Notes under the pieces: generated by a model
What the model was told of the DNA's origin: nothing
Seen by the model: only the letters and a program-made list of their open reading frames with translations
The model's database searches: none
Assembly (NCBI GenBank): GCA_018449715.1
Contig: JAAVVA010000002.1
Location: 1-64,000, forward strand
Direction: 5' to 3'
DNA from: Acidobacteriaceae bacterium dw_441
GTDB lineage: Bacteria > Acidobacteriota > Terriglobia > Terriglobales > Acidobacteriaceae
Length of the DNA: 64,000 nucleotides
Position numbers and translations under genes: made by a program
Shown here: piece after piece, positions 34,491 to 42,882 of the stretch
How the letters are laid out: the number at the start of each line of letters is the position of its first letter
How positions within the stretch are numbered: the stretch's first letter is position 1

Positions 34491-37268
34491 CTATTTTGCG
34501 GCAGCAATGCCAGCATCCTTGGCGCTTTGGCCCTGGCCAAGCCTGATCGCTCGTCGCTCGGCGTCAGGTTTGGCGAGATCTTTCTCCTCGAAAGATCCGT
34601 TCGCCTGAATAATCCGCGCGATGCATCCTGTCCAACCCGTTTGGTGGCTTGCCCCAACGCCAGACCCGGTATCGCCATTAAAGTATTCGAAGAAGAGCAC
34701 ATTATCGCGCCAGTGTGAATCCGCTTGAAACTTCTCCGCACCGCCAAAGACTGGCCGCCTTCCTGAGCTATCTTTGACGAACGTTCCAATCAATCGCTCT
34801 CCCAACTCCTTAGCAACTTCGAACAAAGTCATCAGATTTCCTGAGCCTGTCGGGCACTCGATTTTGAAAGTGTCACCGTAATAGGCGCCAAGTCGCATGA
34901 GCGAGGTGTAAAGCAGAAAATTGACCGGCATCCATACCGGTCCTCTCCAGTTCGAGTTTCCACCAAACATCCCACTGTCCGAATCGGCCGGAAGATATCC
35001 AACCTGGGACTTCTGTCCTAAGAAGTCAAACTCAAATGGATGTTCTCGGTGATATAGCGATAGCGCGCGGATTCCATGCGGTCCAAAGAATTCCTTTTCG
35101 TCCAGCATCTTTGTCAGAATACGTCGCAGCTTGTCTTCATTCACCGTGGAAAGCATCCTTCTCCCTGCCAGACCGGGTGTGCTGGGCAGGTGGAGGTTTG
35201 CCTCCAGTTCCGGATGCCTCATCAGAAAGTTCTTTGCATGTTTGCGAAACGTCGGCAACTTCTCCATGATGTCTTCCTCAAAGATTGCGACGGCGGTCAG
35301 CGGCAACAGCCCCACCATGGACCGCACCTTCATTCGAAACGCTTCACCACTCGGCATCCGAAGCACATCGTAGTAAAAGCCATCTTCGTCATCCCACATT
35401 GTGTCTTGTGCTTTACCCATCCGATCCATGGCCCCGGAGATCCACATGGTGTGTTCGAAGAACTTGATCGCAAATTCCTCAAAGACAGGAAAATTCAGCG
35501 CCAACTCGACCGCAATCCTGAGCATCTGTTGGCTGAAGAAAACCATCCATGCGGTTCCATCCGCTTGTTCCAAGTATCCCCCTCCTGGTAGCGGAGCACT
35601 TCTGTCGAACACGCCAATATTGTCCAGCCCGAGAAATCCGCCCTCAAACAGATTGTTACCCGCCCGATCCTTTCGATTGAGCCACCAAGTGAAATTGACG
35701 AGGAGTTTCGAGAAGGCATACGTCAAGAACTGGAGGTCTCCCTTGCCGTTATTCCTCTCCTTGTCGCTCATGTAAATCTGCATCGTCGCATAGGCATGCA
35801 CTGGCGGATTGGTATCGCCAAAGTTCCATTCATATGCCGGTATCTGTCCATTCGGATGCTGATAGTCGTTTCGCAGTATGAGCATCAGCTGGGACTTTGC
35901 GAAATCTGGATCTACAGCCTGAAACGCTAGCATATGAAACGCCAGATCCCACGCCGCATACCATGGATATTCCCACTTGTCCGGCATCGAAATGATGTCG
36001 TTGTTGTACATATGGAACCACTCGCCGTTGCGTACCTTCGCCCTAATTTCAGGGGTACTTGTCGGCCCCACCTGATGCTCTCTTAGCCAAACATTCAGGT
36101 CGTAATAGAAATATTGTTTACTCCACAACATCCCGGCCATTGCTTGCCGCAGCACCATCGCGCGATCCGGGTCAGCTCTCACTGCCGCCGGTGTGATCCC
36201 GTCATAAAACTCATCAGCTTCGCTCAATCGTTTCTTGAACACATCCTCGAAATCGTCAAACGGTCGAGTCTTCATCGTTCCTACGGCCCGCGAAAGTCGC
36301 AGACGCACCACCTTTGTCTCTCCCGCCGGCACGCTCAGAACGTAGTGCGGAGCCGCCTTGGTTCCCTCCAACGCTCCATTCACCGCTTCTTTCCGACCGT
36401 GGATAAGGTAGTTGTGAAAGCCATCCTTTACATAAGGCGAAGCGTTCTTCGTACCAAACAATTTCTCATTGTTGCTCTCGTTCTCCGTGAACAACAGTTC
36501 CGCATCGCCCTCGCAGTACAAACTGTAGTCAGACAGCGATTCCTGAAAGATCGGGTCCGTGTGATGTGCGGAGATGGCGCTGAACCCCTTGTGCTGTGCA
36601 CCTTTCAGCACTGGCTTGCTGCCAGCATCCGACCACATCCAAGTATTACGAAACCACACCGTTGGCAATAGATGCAGAATCGCCTCTTCTGGACCTCTGT
36701 TGGAGACGCTGATCTTAATTCCGAGGTCCTCCGCACTACCTTTGGCATACTCCACCAGAACATCGAAGTACCGGTCTTCGTTGAAGACGCCCGTATCGAG
36801 CAGCTCGTACTCAGGCGCCCCGCGACCCCGCTCCCTGTTGGTCCTCACAAGATTCTCATAGGGATATGCGGCTTGCGGATACTTGTACAAATACTTCATG
36901 TACGAGTGCGTCGGTGTGCTGTCGAGGTAAAAGTAATACTCCTTCACATCCTCGCCGTGATTGCCCTCGCTGTTCGTTAGACCAAACAATCGCTCTTTGA
37001 GAATCGGGTCTCTACCATTCCACAATGCGATGGCAAAGCACAACACCTGATGGTCATCGCAGATTCCGGCGAGACCATCCTCGCCCCACCGATATGCCCG
37101 CGACCTAGCTTGATCGTGCGTGAAGTAATCCCAGGCATTTCCATCGGCGCTGTAGTCCTCTCGAACAGTCCCCCACTGTCGTTCGCTCAGGTATGGGCCC
37201 CACTTCTTCCAAGGGATGAGCTCTTCGCTGGCTTCGTTGAGTCGCCGCTGTTCGTCTGCCTGGGCCAT
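34491..37268 (-). CDS. MGH1-like (GH63-type) glycoside hydrolase
   Basis: A 925-aa protein without signal peptide. It starts MAQADEQRRLNEASEELIPW and has segments typical of this glucosidase family: GNAWDYFTHDQARSRAYRWGE, then DKWEYPWYAAWDLAFHMLAF in the (alpha/alpha)6 barrel, and NWRGPVWMPVNFLLY near the C-terminus. In the related mannosylglycerate/glucosylglycerate hydrolases, Asp in the WDLAFH segment and a C-terminal Glu are catalytic. GGAGGAA lies before the ATG at 37268. A role in hydrolysing a compatible solute or envelope glycan is likely, but the substrate is not readable. It sits among three DUF1254 genes. Confidence 0.88.
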   Translation of the reverse strand: MAQADEQRRLNEASEELIPWKKWGPYLSERQWGTVREDYSADGNAWDYFTHDQARSRAYRWGEDGLAGICDDHQVLCFAIALWNGRDPILKERLFGLTNSEGNHGEDVKEYYFYLDSTPTHSYMKYLYKYPQAAYPYENLVRTNRERGRGAPEYELLDTGVFNEDRYFDVLVEYAKGSAEDLGIKISVSNRGPEEAILHLLPTVWFRNTWMWSDAGSKPVLKGAQHKGFSAISAHHTDPIFQESLSDYSLYCEGDAELLFTENESNNEKLFGTKNASPYVKDGFHNYLIHGRKEAVNGALEGTKAAPHYVLSVPAGETKVVRLRLSRAVGTMKTRPFDDFEDVFKKRLSEADEFYDGITPAAVRADPDRAMVLRQAMAGMLWSKQYFYYDLNVWLREHQVGPTSTPEIRAKVRNGEWFHMYNNDIISMPDKWEYPWYAAWDLAFHMLAFQAVDPDFAKSQLMLILRNDYQHPNGQIPAYEWNFGDTNPPVHAYATMQIYMSDKERNNGKGDLQFLTYAFSKLLVNFTWWLNRKDRAGNNLFEGGFLGLDNIGVFDRSAPLPGGGYLEQADGTAWMVFFSQQMLRIAVELALNFPVFEEFAIKFFEHTMWISGAMDRMGKAQDTMWDDEDGFYYDVLRMPSGEAFRMKVRSMVGLLPLTAVAIFEEDIMEKLPTFRKHAKNFLMRHPELEANLHLPSTPGLAGRRMLSTVNEDKLRRILTKMLDEKEFFGPHGIRALSLYHREHPFEFDFLGQKSQVGYLPADSDSGMFGGNSNWRGPVWMPVNFLLYTSLMRLGAYYGDTFKIECPTGSGNLMTLFEVAKELGERLIGTFVKDSSGRRPVFGGAEKFQADSHWRDNVLFFEYFNGDTGSGVGASHQTGWTGCIARIIQANGSFEEKDLAKPDAERRAIRLGQGQSAKDAGIAAAK

Positions 37269-37347
37269 CTATTCCTCCAAAAACTTGTTAGGACGGGAAT
37301 CGCGCACCCTGCGCATAGTTCTCTAGATTGCTTCAAGTGTCGTCTTA

Positions 37348-38796
37348 CTAATCTTTGACCACCTCCATCTGAGGTTTCTTCCAGGTACCGTTCAACACTG
37401 CTTCTCCGGGCATGTAGACACGGTAGACGGCGTAGAAGGGGCCATCTGGCGCAGGCAGCCAGTTAGATTCCTTGTCTTTACCGGGTGAGTTCTTCTGGAT
37501 GTAGAACGTTAGTGAGCCATCGGGGCCATACTTGTAGGACTTGAGGGTAGTGGAATTGAGCAGATAACGTTTGAGCGGGTTGGCGACCAGGAACTGGGTC
37601 TTGCCGTCGTACATGGTGAGGGACCAGAAGGCATGGTACTCGGGAATGCCCCCTTTGGCAAAGTGCAGCTCGTAGTTGTTCTTCGAGGCGTCGAGGGGAT
37701 GGTGTTGTGAGTCGACAAAGAAGCCGAAGTAGGCGGCATCCGCACCGGTGTTGCCATAGAGGCCAACTTTGGCTCCGACCATGCGATAGAGGTAATTGTT
37801 CTTAAGAAACTCGCGGGTACCGAAGAAATCGGAGCTGGCGACTTGATCGGCGTTGATCTTCTTCATGATGCCCTCGACGTCCGCTTTGCTATCAGCGATT
37901 CCGTCGGTAATGGCCTTCTGGGTGGCTGGAGTGAAAGCAGCAAAGTCGAAGACTTTACCTGCGCCGATGTTGAGCTTAGCGAACCGGGCCGTGAGATCCG
38001 TTTCAGATGGATCGGTGGGGCAGAACTGAAGGAGAAAGTTGAGGTAGGGAAAAATGGCCGGTGTGGTCAGCATGTTCTCTGTTGGTTTGGGCCAGTTGAC
38101 GGTAGGTGCCCCGACCGGAGCAGGTTGGTGGAGAAAGGTACTGAGAGGCTCGGCACGGTAGCCAGACTGAATCCTTCTGACATTGTTGATATCACCCGCG
38201 TTGAAGAGCTGTGTGCGGATGAGAAGGTAAGCGAATTGGGTCTGGGAGTGCAGTACAGCCTTAATGCCGGCAGGAGTTGCACCTTTCCAATTTGGGCCGG
38301 CGATGAGAAATTTTCCGCCGTCGTTGCCGTATGCACGTGTGCCGAGATAGGCGAAGTTGAAGGTATAGAGATCAACGAGCTGGCCAGTGTAATATCGGTT
38401 TTTCTCGATCTTCGGCATGGTGACGACAATGGGCTCGACGCGGAGATCCATCCAGAGATAGGAATAGGGCGTGTCGGAGTTTGGGGTCACCACAAACTTG
38501 TCATCCGGCGTGGCAACGGTGCTCGCATTGGAGAGAATATTGAAAGGAGCGCGGTAGTCGTGGCTAGTGGTGTCGACCGCTTGTTTGTAAAGAGTCTGAT
38601 AGTTGGCCGCCATAGGGAAGCCATAGATGTAGGCCTCCTTGGCTATGGCGCGCGCGTCGGGCGGCGTCGATTCCGTCGATGAGGTGGTGTCGCCCCACTT
38701 GGAGCAGCCAGCGAGGATAACGAGCGTGGAGAAAAGAGACGCTCCCAAGAAGTTGTAGATCTTCTGCAAAAACTTTCTATTACCTTTCTTCAACAT
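37348..38796 (-). CDS. DUF1254/DUF1214 lipoprotein, paralogue 3
   Basis: A 482-aa protein from the ATG at 38796 (AGGAG 5-6 bases before; upstream in-frame ATGs lack one). The leader ends LVILAGC, a lipobox, and Ser/Thr-rich residues follow. DUF1254 has TPNSDTPYSYLWMDLRVEP; DUF1214 has LHFAKGGIPEYHAFWSLTMYD and GPDGSLTFYIQKNSPG. It is the shortest of the three and the most divergent. It opens the glycosidase/DUF1254 group, 79 bp before the glycosidase start. Function unknown. Confidence 0.88.
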   Translation of the reverse strand: MLKKGNRKFLQKIYNFLGASLFSTLVILAGCSKWGDTTSSTESTPPDARAIAKEAYIYGFPMAANYQTLYKQAVDTTSHDYRAPFNILSNASTVATPDDKFVVTPNSDTPYSYLWMDLRVEPIVVTMPKIEKNRYYTGQLVDLYTFNFAYLGTRAYGNDGGKFLIAGPNWKGATPAGIKAVLHSQTQFAYLLIRTQLFNAGDINNVRRIQSGYRAEPLSTFLHQPAPVGAPTVNWPKPTENMLTTPAIFPYLNFLLQFCPTDPSETDLTARFAKLNIGAGKVFDFAAFTPATQKAITDGIADSKADVEGIMKKINADQVASSDFFGTREFLKNNYLYRMVGAKVGLYGNTGADAAYFGFFVDSQHHPLDASKNNYELHFAKGGIPEYHAFWSLTMYDGKTQFLVANPLKRYLLNSTTLKSYKYGPDGSLTFYIQKNSPGKDKESNWLPAPDGPFYAVYRVYMPGEAVLNGTWKKPQMEVVKD

Positions 38797-38899
38797 AAAC
38801 TCTCCTAGCCGTAGCAGCATGTGTCCGTCTTCGATGAACCTCACCTTCGCGGAAACTGAATAGCAGCGCTATCCCGAATTGAGGCATTTGCAAATCGAG

Positions 38900-39775
38900 C
38901 TATTTCTTTCCGGGGAGCTGAATATTAAGTCCCCCGAAGACTTGAAACTGTGGCTGTCCCGCGCCGTTACGGGCAACCGTCCACTGTGGTTCTGCAAAAG
39001 CATTCACCGTTGTTCCATTGTGGAGAACCCAAACCTTGCCGAACCCAGCCCCAAATGGTATCGAATAATTTCCTTGTTCGAGATCGAAGTTCCAAGTCGC
39101 CGTGGATCGCAGATAAAAGCCTTGAGGAAGGTTATAGAGGAACAGTGGCTGCGCCGCGAGGTTGTTCTGGGTAGATCGAGAGCTGTCGCCAGCAAATGAA
39201 TGCTGCCAGGTCACAAGGCCGCCCCCAAGTCCCCACTTGCGGGGAGCAACTGCCAGAGTGGCAAGCCCTGCCTGCCACTTTCCAGTGCCAGTTACTGTTT
39301 CCGTCGCGGTCGGGAAGGTGAGTTGCGGTCCGACCGCAACCTCCATCTTTGCTTTCTTCCAAAGAAAAGGAAAAAGGTCGAAGACGTTCAGGTCGCCCAA
39401 TCCGGTTGCCATTCCACCGCTTCCGTTTGGAGCGGTAACCACCGGAAGCGTGTAACGGAAGAGTTGTCCCCGGCCTCCCAGCTTATGGGGGAGAAGCCCG
39501 CGCAGAAGAAAGGCATTTGAGCCCTGGTTTAGGTCGTAAAGCTTCGGCGCTCCCTGGTCTTGAAAGTTCAACGTAATCTTCGGGGTTAGCGGGTTGTTTG
39601 CTGCGTTCTGGTCGCCAGCGGATGGCTGTTGTGCCAAGAGAGAAGCAACAGCCGACGAAAATAGAAAGAACAGTGCAATGACCCGAAGTCTGGATCTTTT
39701 AAGCCGCTGCGAAGGTATATGCACCCTTTGCTCCTTGTAAGACTGCCGACTCGGCCGCATGCCCTTGCGTAGCAC
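38900..39775 (-). CDS. Outer-membrane beta-barrel protein (phenol MetA degradation-like family)
   Basis: A 291-aa protein with a signal-like helix (LRVIALFFLFSSAVASLLAQQ). The barrel has alternating hydrophobic strands and the family-like GLGDLNVFDLFPFL and VGPQLTFPTAT segments, ending LNIQLPGKK. Such proteins are predicted outer-membrane channels. The start is uncertain (39775 or 39760). It precedes DUF1254 paralogue 3 by about 100 bp on the same strand and may be the first gene of that group. A second family member lies at 48691. Confidence 0.72.
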   Translation of the reverse strand: MLRKGMRPSRQSYKEQRVHIPSQRLKRSRLRVIALFFLFSSAVASLLAQQPSAGDQNAANNPLTPKITLNFQDQGAPKLYDLNQGSNAFLLRGLLPHKLGGRGQLFRYTLPVVTAPNGSGGMATGLGDLNVFDLFPFLWKKAKMEVAVGPQLTFPTATETVTGTGKWQAGLATLAVAPRKWGLGGGLVTWQHSFAGDSSRSTQNNLAAQPLFLYNLPQGFYLRSTATWNFDLEQGNYSIPFGAGFGKVWVLHNGTTVNAFAEPQWTVARNGAGQPQFQVFGGLNIQLPGKK

Positions 39776-40080
39776 ACGAAGACCGGCTCGTGGCTATTAG
39801 TTCGTGCTGATGCCGAGTTTCGGTTCGCTTGATACTAATGTTGGAGATGAGCCTGGACTACTGGTACTTTTTACAGGTGACGCGGAAAGACGGCTGCGTT
39901 AGCTTGCTTGCAATGAAAAAAATGCCTTGCGGCATTCTTCCTATTGAAGACGAACACAAATCAGGATGAATCCACTGTTTCCAGTTAGTAAGCGAGACAT
40001 CCTTATTCCAGCCGTAGAGACCAACAGCACCTTCTTTGATAAATAGTCTTTTCCAACTGCAAGTGACGGGAGTCATAAAG
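39776..40080. other. Non-coding region upstream of a secreted protein gene
   Basis: About 300 bp between divergent genes; it should hold both promoters. It contains a minus-strand intrinsic terminator at 39914-39936 and no gene I can support. Confidence 0.5.
39914..39936 (-). terminator. Orphan intrinsic terminator (minus strand)
   Basis: On the minus strand AATGCC-GCAA-GGCATT forms a tight hairpin with a GNRA tetraloop, followed at once by a run of seven T. No protein gene on the minus strand ends here, so it may terminate a small RNA started in 39940-40080. Confidence 0.6.
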
Positions 40081-40845
40081 ATGTCTCTAGTCCACTCAAA
40101 AATCTGCACCTTCCGTAGCCGTAGCGTTTGCACGTTTCTGATCGCTACAGCGTTTTCTGCAACTACATCCGCTGTGATAGCGCAGGCGGGGCCTACAGGA
40201 GGCGGAGGAGAGCTACAACAAAAACTTTCAGCAATGAAGCAGTCAGCCGCTGAGAACCAGCAGAAATTGCACAAGTATCAATGGGTCGAGACGACCCAAC
40301 TGGCGCTCAAGGGTGATGCCAAACCTGCCTCGCAATCAATATGTGCCTATGGCCCGGATGGGAAGGTGCAGAAGACTCCTATGGCTTCTATGGGAGCTTC
40401 GCCTCAAGCTCCCAGCGGAGGAAGACTCAAGCAAAGGATCATCGCGAAAAAGAAGGAAGAGATGAAGGATTACATGGCGGGAGTGAAGAAGGTGATCGCC
40501 ATGTATGTCCCGCCGGACCCGCAGCGGATGCAACAGGCTCTTCAGGCTGGAAACGTCTCTTTGAAACCGGCAGGAAAGACCGGCCTGGCGGAGATTGTGT
40601 TCAAGGACTATGCACAGCCTGGCGACGAGATGACGATTGCTTTCAACACCGCTGGTAAAAAGATCAGTACCTTGAACGTAAAGACGTGGATGGATAATCC
40701 AAAGGATATTGTGGCACTTGCGGTGCAGTTTGCGAGCCTGCCGGATGGTACCAACTACGTGGAGCGAAGTGTTCTTGGTGCGACGGCTAAGCAGCTGCAG
40801 GTGACTACGACAAATTCGGACTATCATCCCGTCGGGGCCAATTGA
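40081..40845 (+). CDS. Hypothetical secreted protein
   Basis: A 254-aa protein from the ATG at 40081. The leader (CTFRSRSVCTFLIATAFSATTSAVIAQ) looks like a signal peptide. The mature protein has a Gly-rich turn, a Lys/Gln helix (LQQKLSAMKQSAAENQQKL), a KYQWVETTQLALKGD segment and a basic helix (RIIAKKKEEMKDYMAGVKKV). No domain with known function; similar hypothetical proteins are common in Acidobacteria. The 16-bp palindrome and the DUF2092 gene follow downstream. Confidence 0.6.
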   Translation: MSLVHSKICTFRSRSVCTFLIATAFSATTSAVIAQAGPTGGGGELQQKLSAMKQSAAENQQKLHKYQWVETTQLALKGDAKPASQSICAYGPDGKVQKTPMASMGASPQAPSGGRLKQRIIAKKKEEMKDYMAGVKKVIAMYVPPDPQRMQQALQAGNVSLKPAGKTGLAEIVFKDYAQPGDEMTIAFNTAGKKISTLNVKTWMDNPKDIVALAVQFASLPDGTNYVERSVLGATAKQLQVTTTNSDYHPVGAN

Positions 40846-41166
40846 AAAGCGTTACCAGTCACACCTGACGAAGAGCAACTCTGTACTTTTGTCCGATACG
40901 TGTTCTTGTAAAAATATCGACCTCCCTGTCAGTTCTGACAGTTTCCCATCTGGGATACAACTACTATTTTGGCTTCAGCTATTGCACATTGTTTTCTCTG
41001 GGGAATTTCTCAGCTCGTTAGCCACGAACATATTGTCGCTTACCTGAGATAAATCGCACTGCATAAGCACCGTCTGTCAGTAGAAATATTCAGATTCCCT
41101 GACAATTTTTTGGCTTTCACATAGTAGCTGGATGCTCTAAACAGACTTACCCACGAGGAATGGAAC
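40846..41166. promoter_or_regulatory. Upstream region of DUF2092 gene
   Basis: A 320-bp non-coding region. It holds the 16-bp palindrome at 40926-40941 and two more half-sites, CTGTCAG at 41074-41080 and CTGACAA at 41099-41105, closer to the gene. The promoter of the DUF2092 unit is probably here. The A+T content is higher than that of neighbouring genes. Confidence 0.5.
40926..40941. promoter_or_regulatory. 16-bp palindrome CTGTCAGTTCTGACAG, site 1
   Basis: A perfect 7+2+7 palindrome, 226 bp upstream of the DUF2092 gene. Its reverse complement, CTGTCAGAACTGACAG, differs by one base from the sites at 53512 and 54799. It is probably an activator or repressor site for a dimeric regulator. Confidence 0.65.
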
Positions 41167-42060
41167 ATGAACTCAGAAGCCGAAGAATTAAGGCGTTCTT
41201 ATCCAGGAGCTCTGGACATCGAGCAGCCTACAGCGAGAACGAGACGGACGTCACCGAGGGGATACATTCAACACTTTCTCGTGGCTACAGCGATAGGCGG
41301 AGCAATTCTTTTTACTCCATTCGGATCACAGGCTCTTGCAAAGAGCGGAAGACAGGCTGAATCCCAGCCATCCTCCGGAATAGATCCCCATGCAATTGAG
41401 ATGCTGAAGAAGATGGGAACATATCTGCGGACCCTGCAGTCATTTCAGGTACAAGCAGATCTCTCTACTGACGACGTGATGGAGAATGGGCAAATAGTTC
41501 AATCAAACAGCAAGATAAATCTGCTCGCTGCCAAGCCAAATCGGTTTCGGGTCGATGTAACCGGTGACGACGCAAACAGGTTATACCTTTACGACGGGAA
41601 GAGCTTCACCATTTGGGGTCAACCCACGAATTACTATGCTACGGTACCGGCTCCACCAACGATTCCCGAACTTATCGACAAACTCACTGAACGTTACAAT
41701 ATTGATCTTCCCTTGGTCGATCTCTTTCGATGGGGCGTAGATGAAGGGGATACAAAGAAAATTAAGACCGCTGTCGATATTGGTCTCACTACAGTTGATG
41801 GAGTCACGTGCGAGCAATATGCGTTCCATCAGGATGACATCGACTGGCAGATATGGATCCAACTTGGGCAATATCCGTTGCCTCGGAAGCTTGTGATCAG
41901 AACCCTGTCGGATGAAGCGAAGCCGCAGCACAGCGAAGTCCTTACCTGGAATCTTGCACCTTCATTCAACGACGGCGCATTTGCCTTCGATCCACCGGCT
42001 GATGCCCACCGAATCATCATCGCTGATGCAAAGGCGCAGTCCACTGAAAAGGAAAAATAA
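41167..42060 (+). CDS. DUF2092 domain protein, exported
   Basis: A 297-aa protein with a basic N-terminus, a hydrophobic segment (YIQHFLVATAIGGAILF, signal anchor or long signal peptide), then DUF2092 (about 75-290). Recognisable pieces are MGTYLRTLQSFQVQADL, KPNRFRVDVTGD and a WQIWIQLGQYPLPRKLVI strand, a LolA/LolB-like half-barrel. Such folds bind lipids or lipoproteins in the periplasm, but DUF2092 proteins are not characterised. The next gene starts 10 bp downstream, so they share a transcript, probably under the palindrome at 40926. Confidence 0.85.
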   Translation: MNSEAEELRRSYPGALDIEQPTARTRRTSPRGYIQHFLVATAIGGAILFTPFGSQALAKSGRQAESQPSSGIDPHAIEMLKKMGTYLRTLQSFQVQADLSTDDVMENGQIVQSNSKINLLAAKPNRFRVDVTGDDANRLYLYDGKSFTIWGQPTNYYATVPAPPTIPELIDKLTERYNIDLPLVDLFRWGVDEGDTKKIKTAVDIGLTTVDGVTCEQYAFHQDDIDWQIWIQLGQYPLPRKLVIRTLSDEAKPQHSEVLTWNLAPSFNDGAFAFDPPADAHRIIIADAKAQSTEKEK

Positions 42061-42069
42061 GGGAAAGAT

Positions 42070-42495
42070 ATGAAGCATATTTGCCAAATACTCCTCACTT
42101 TCGTCATCGTCTGTCTCTTGCCTGGGACGCTATCCGCCCAGCGCTATCGGGGAGGCGCACGGACAAGCGTCAACCAAAATGTCAACGTCAACCGTAACGT
42201 AAATGTGAACGTCAATCGCAATGTCAATGTAAACACCAACGTTCACGGTGGTTACTACGGGGGTGGATACTACGGCGGAGGCTGCTGCTATCACCCGGTT
42301 GCCGTGGCCGCCGCTGTCACGGCAACTGCCGTAGTTACGGCAGCGGTCGTCGGCTCCATGGTCCATACGTTGCCTCCGGCTTGCTCCGTCGTTGTGGTCA
42401 ACGGATTGAGCTATCAACACTGCGGAAGCACCTGGTATCAGCCTCAATTTTCCGGATCCACTACGACCTACATCGTCGTTAATCAGCCGCATTGA
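42070..42495 (+). CDS. Secreted Asn-Val repeat protein with Gly/Tyr-rich segment
   Basis: A 141-aa protein with a cleavable signal peptide (LLTFVIVCLLPGTLSAQ). A low-complexity NV/NR repeat follows (about residues 34-58), then a GGYYGGG segment with two Cys, a hydrophobic Ala/Val helix (about 77-98, membrane-inserting) and a small C-terminal domain with VVVNGLSYQHCGSTWYQP. Similar proteins are known only as hypothetical envelope proteins. It is coupled to the DUF2092 gene. The Ala/Val helix and final domain resemble the end region of other repeat-bearing envelope proteins. Confidence 0.68.
   Translation: MKHICQILLTFVIVCLLPGTLSAQRYRGGARTSVNQNVNVNRNVNVNVNRNVNVNTNVHGGYYGGGYYGGGCCYHPVAVAAAVTATAVVTAAVVGSMVHTLPPACSVVVVNGLSYQHCGSTWYQPQFSGSTTTYIVVNQPH
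42169..42243 (+). repeat. Coding tandem repeat (Asn-Val)
   Basis: About 75 bases of near-6-bp units of the form AAYGTN, encoding NVNVNRNVNV-like strings. Unit codons vary, so the repeat is kept at protein level as well as DNA level. Confidence 0.6.
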
Positions 42496-42544
42496 AGCTG
42501 CGCCTTCGATGGCTTCTGGAACGTCGAAAGAGGTTCTTACCAGA

Positions 42545-42703
42545 GAACTTACTTGGTGTTCGGGGGCGAAGTTCCTCAACGGCGAAATCTTCTACTCGCT
42601 CAAGGAAGTACAAGTGCTGGCCGAACAAAAGCGCATCCACCACAACGTCAGACTTCACTCTTCGTCTGGTTACAAACCAGCGCACGAGACGGCGACTATC
42701 TGA
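42545..42703 (+). mobile_element. IS3-family transposase (OrfB) C-terminal remnant
   Basis: The frame ending at 42703 reads NGEIFYSLKEVQVLAEQ, then HHNVRLHSSSGYKPAHET, the C-terminal end of the IS3 OrfB integrase core, where intact copies read HYNxxRPHSSLGYxxP. No OrfA, no catalytic DDE residues and no flanking ends remain. It occupies part of the ~390-bp gap after the Asn-Val protein gene. Confidence 0.75.
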
Positions 42704-42882
42704 ACTCAGAGGTGACTCGCACTACACTAGCAACCCAACTACAGTGAAGATTAGTTAGACCGAAGACGATCCCAAAACAACGGCCTTCATCGTTATCCAT
42801 TCGTCTGACTCTTACAGGAGTCATAGAGAAATGCAGAAGGCGCAGTTGTTTTTCAGATACAGCTTATGACAAACCCGTAAAA

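Noticed and set aside
38067..38429. Several long antisense ORFs inside the DUF1254, glycosidase and MscS genes
   Set aside because: High-GC coding strands give open antisense frames. They lack ribosome sites, motifs and sensible composition.
42169..42243. Short repeated units as a CRISPR array
   Set aside because: Units are ~6 bp, without spacers, and lie inside an open reading frame encoding Asn-Val repeats. No cas gene is near.
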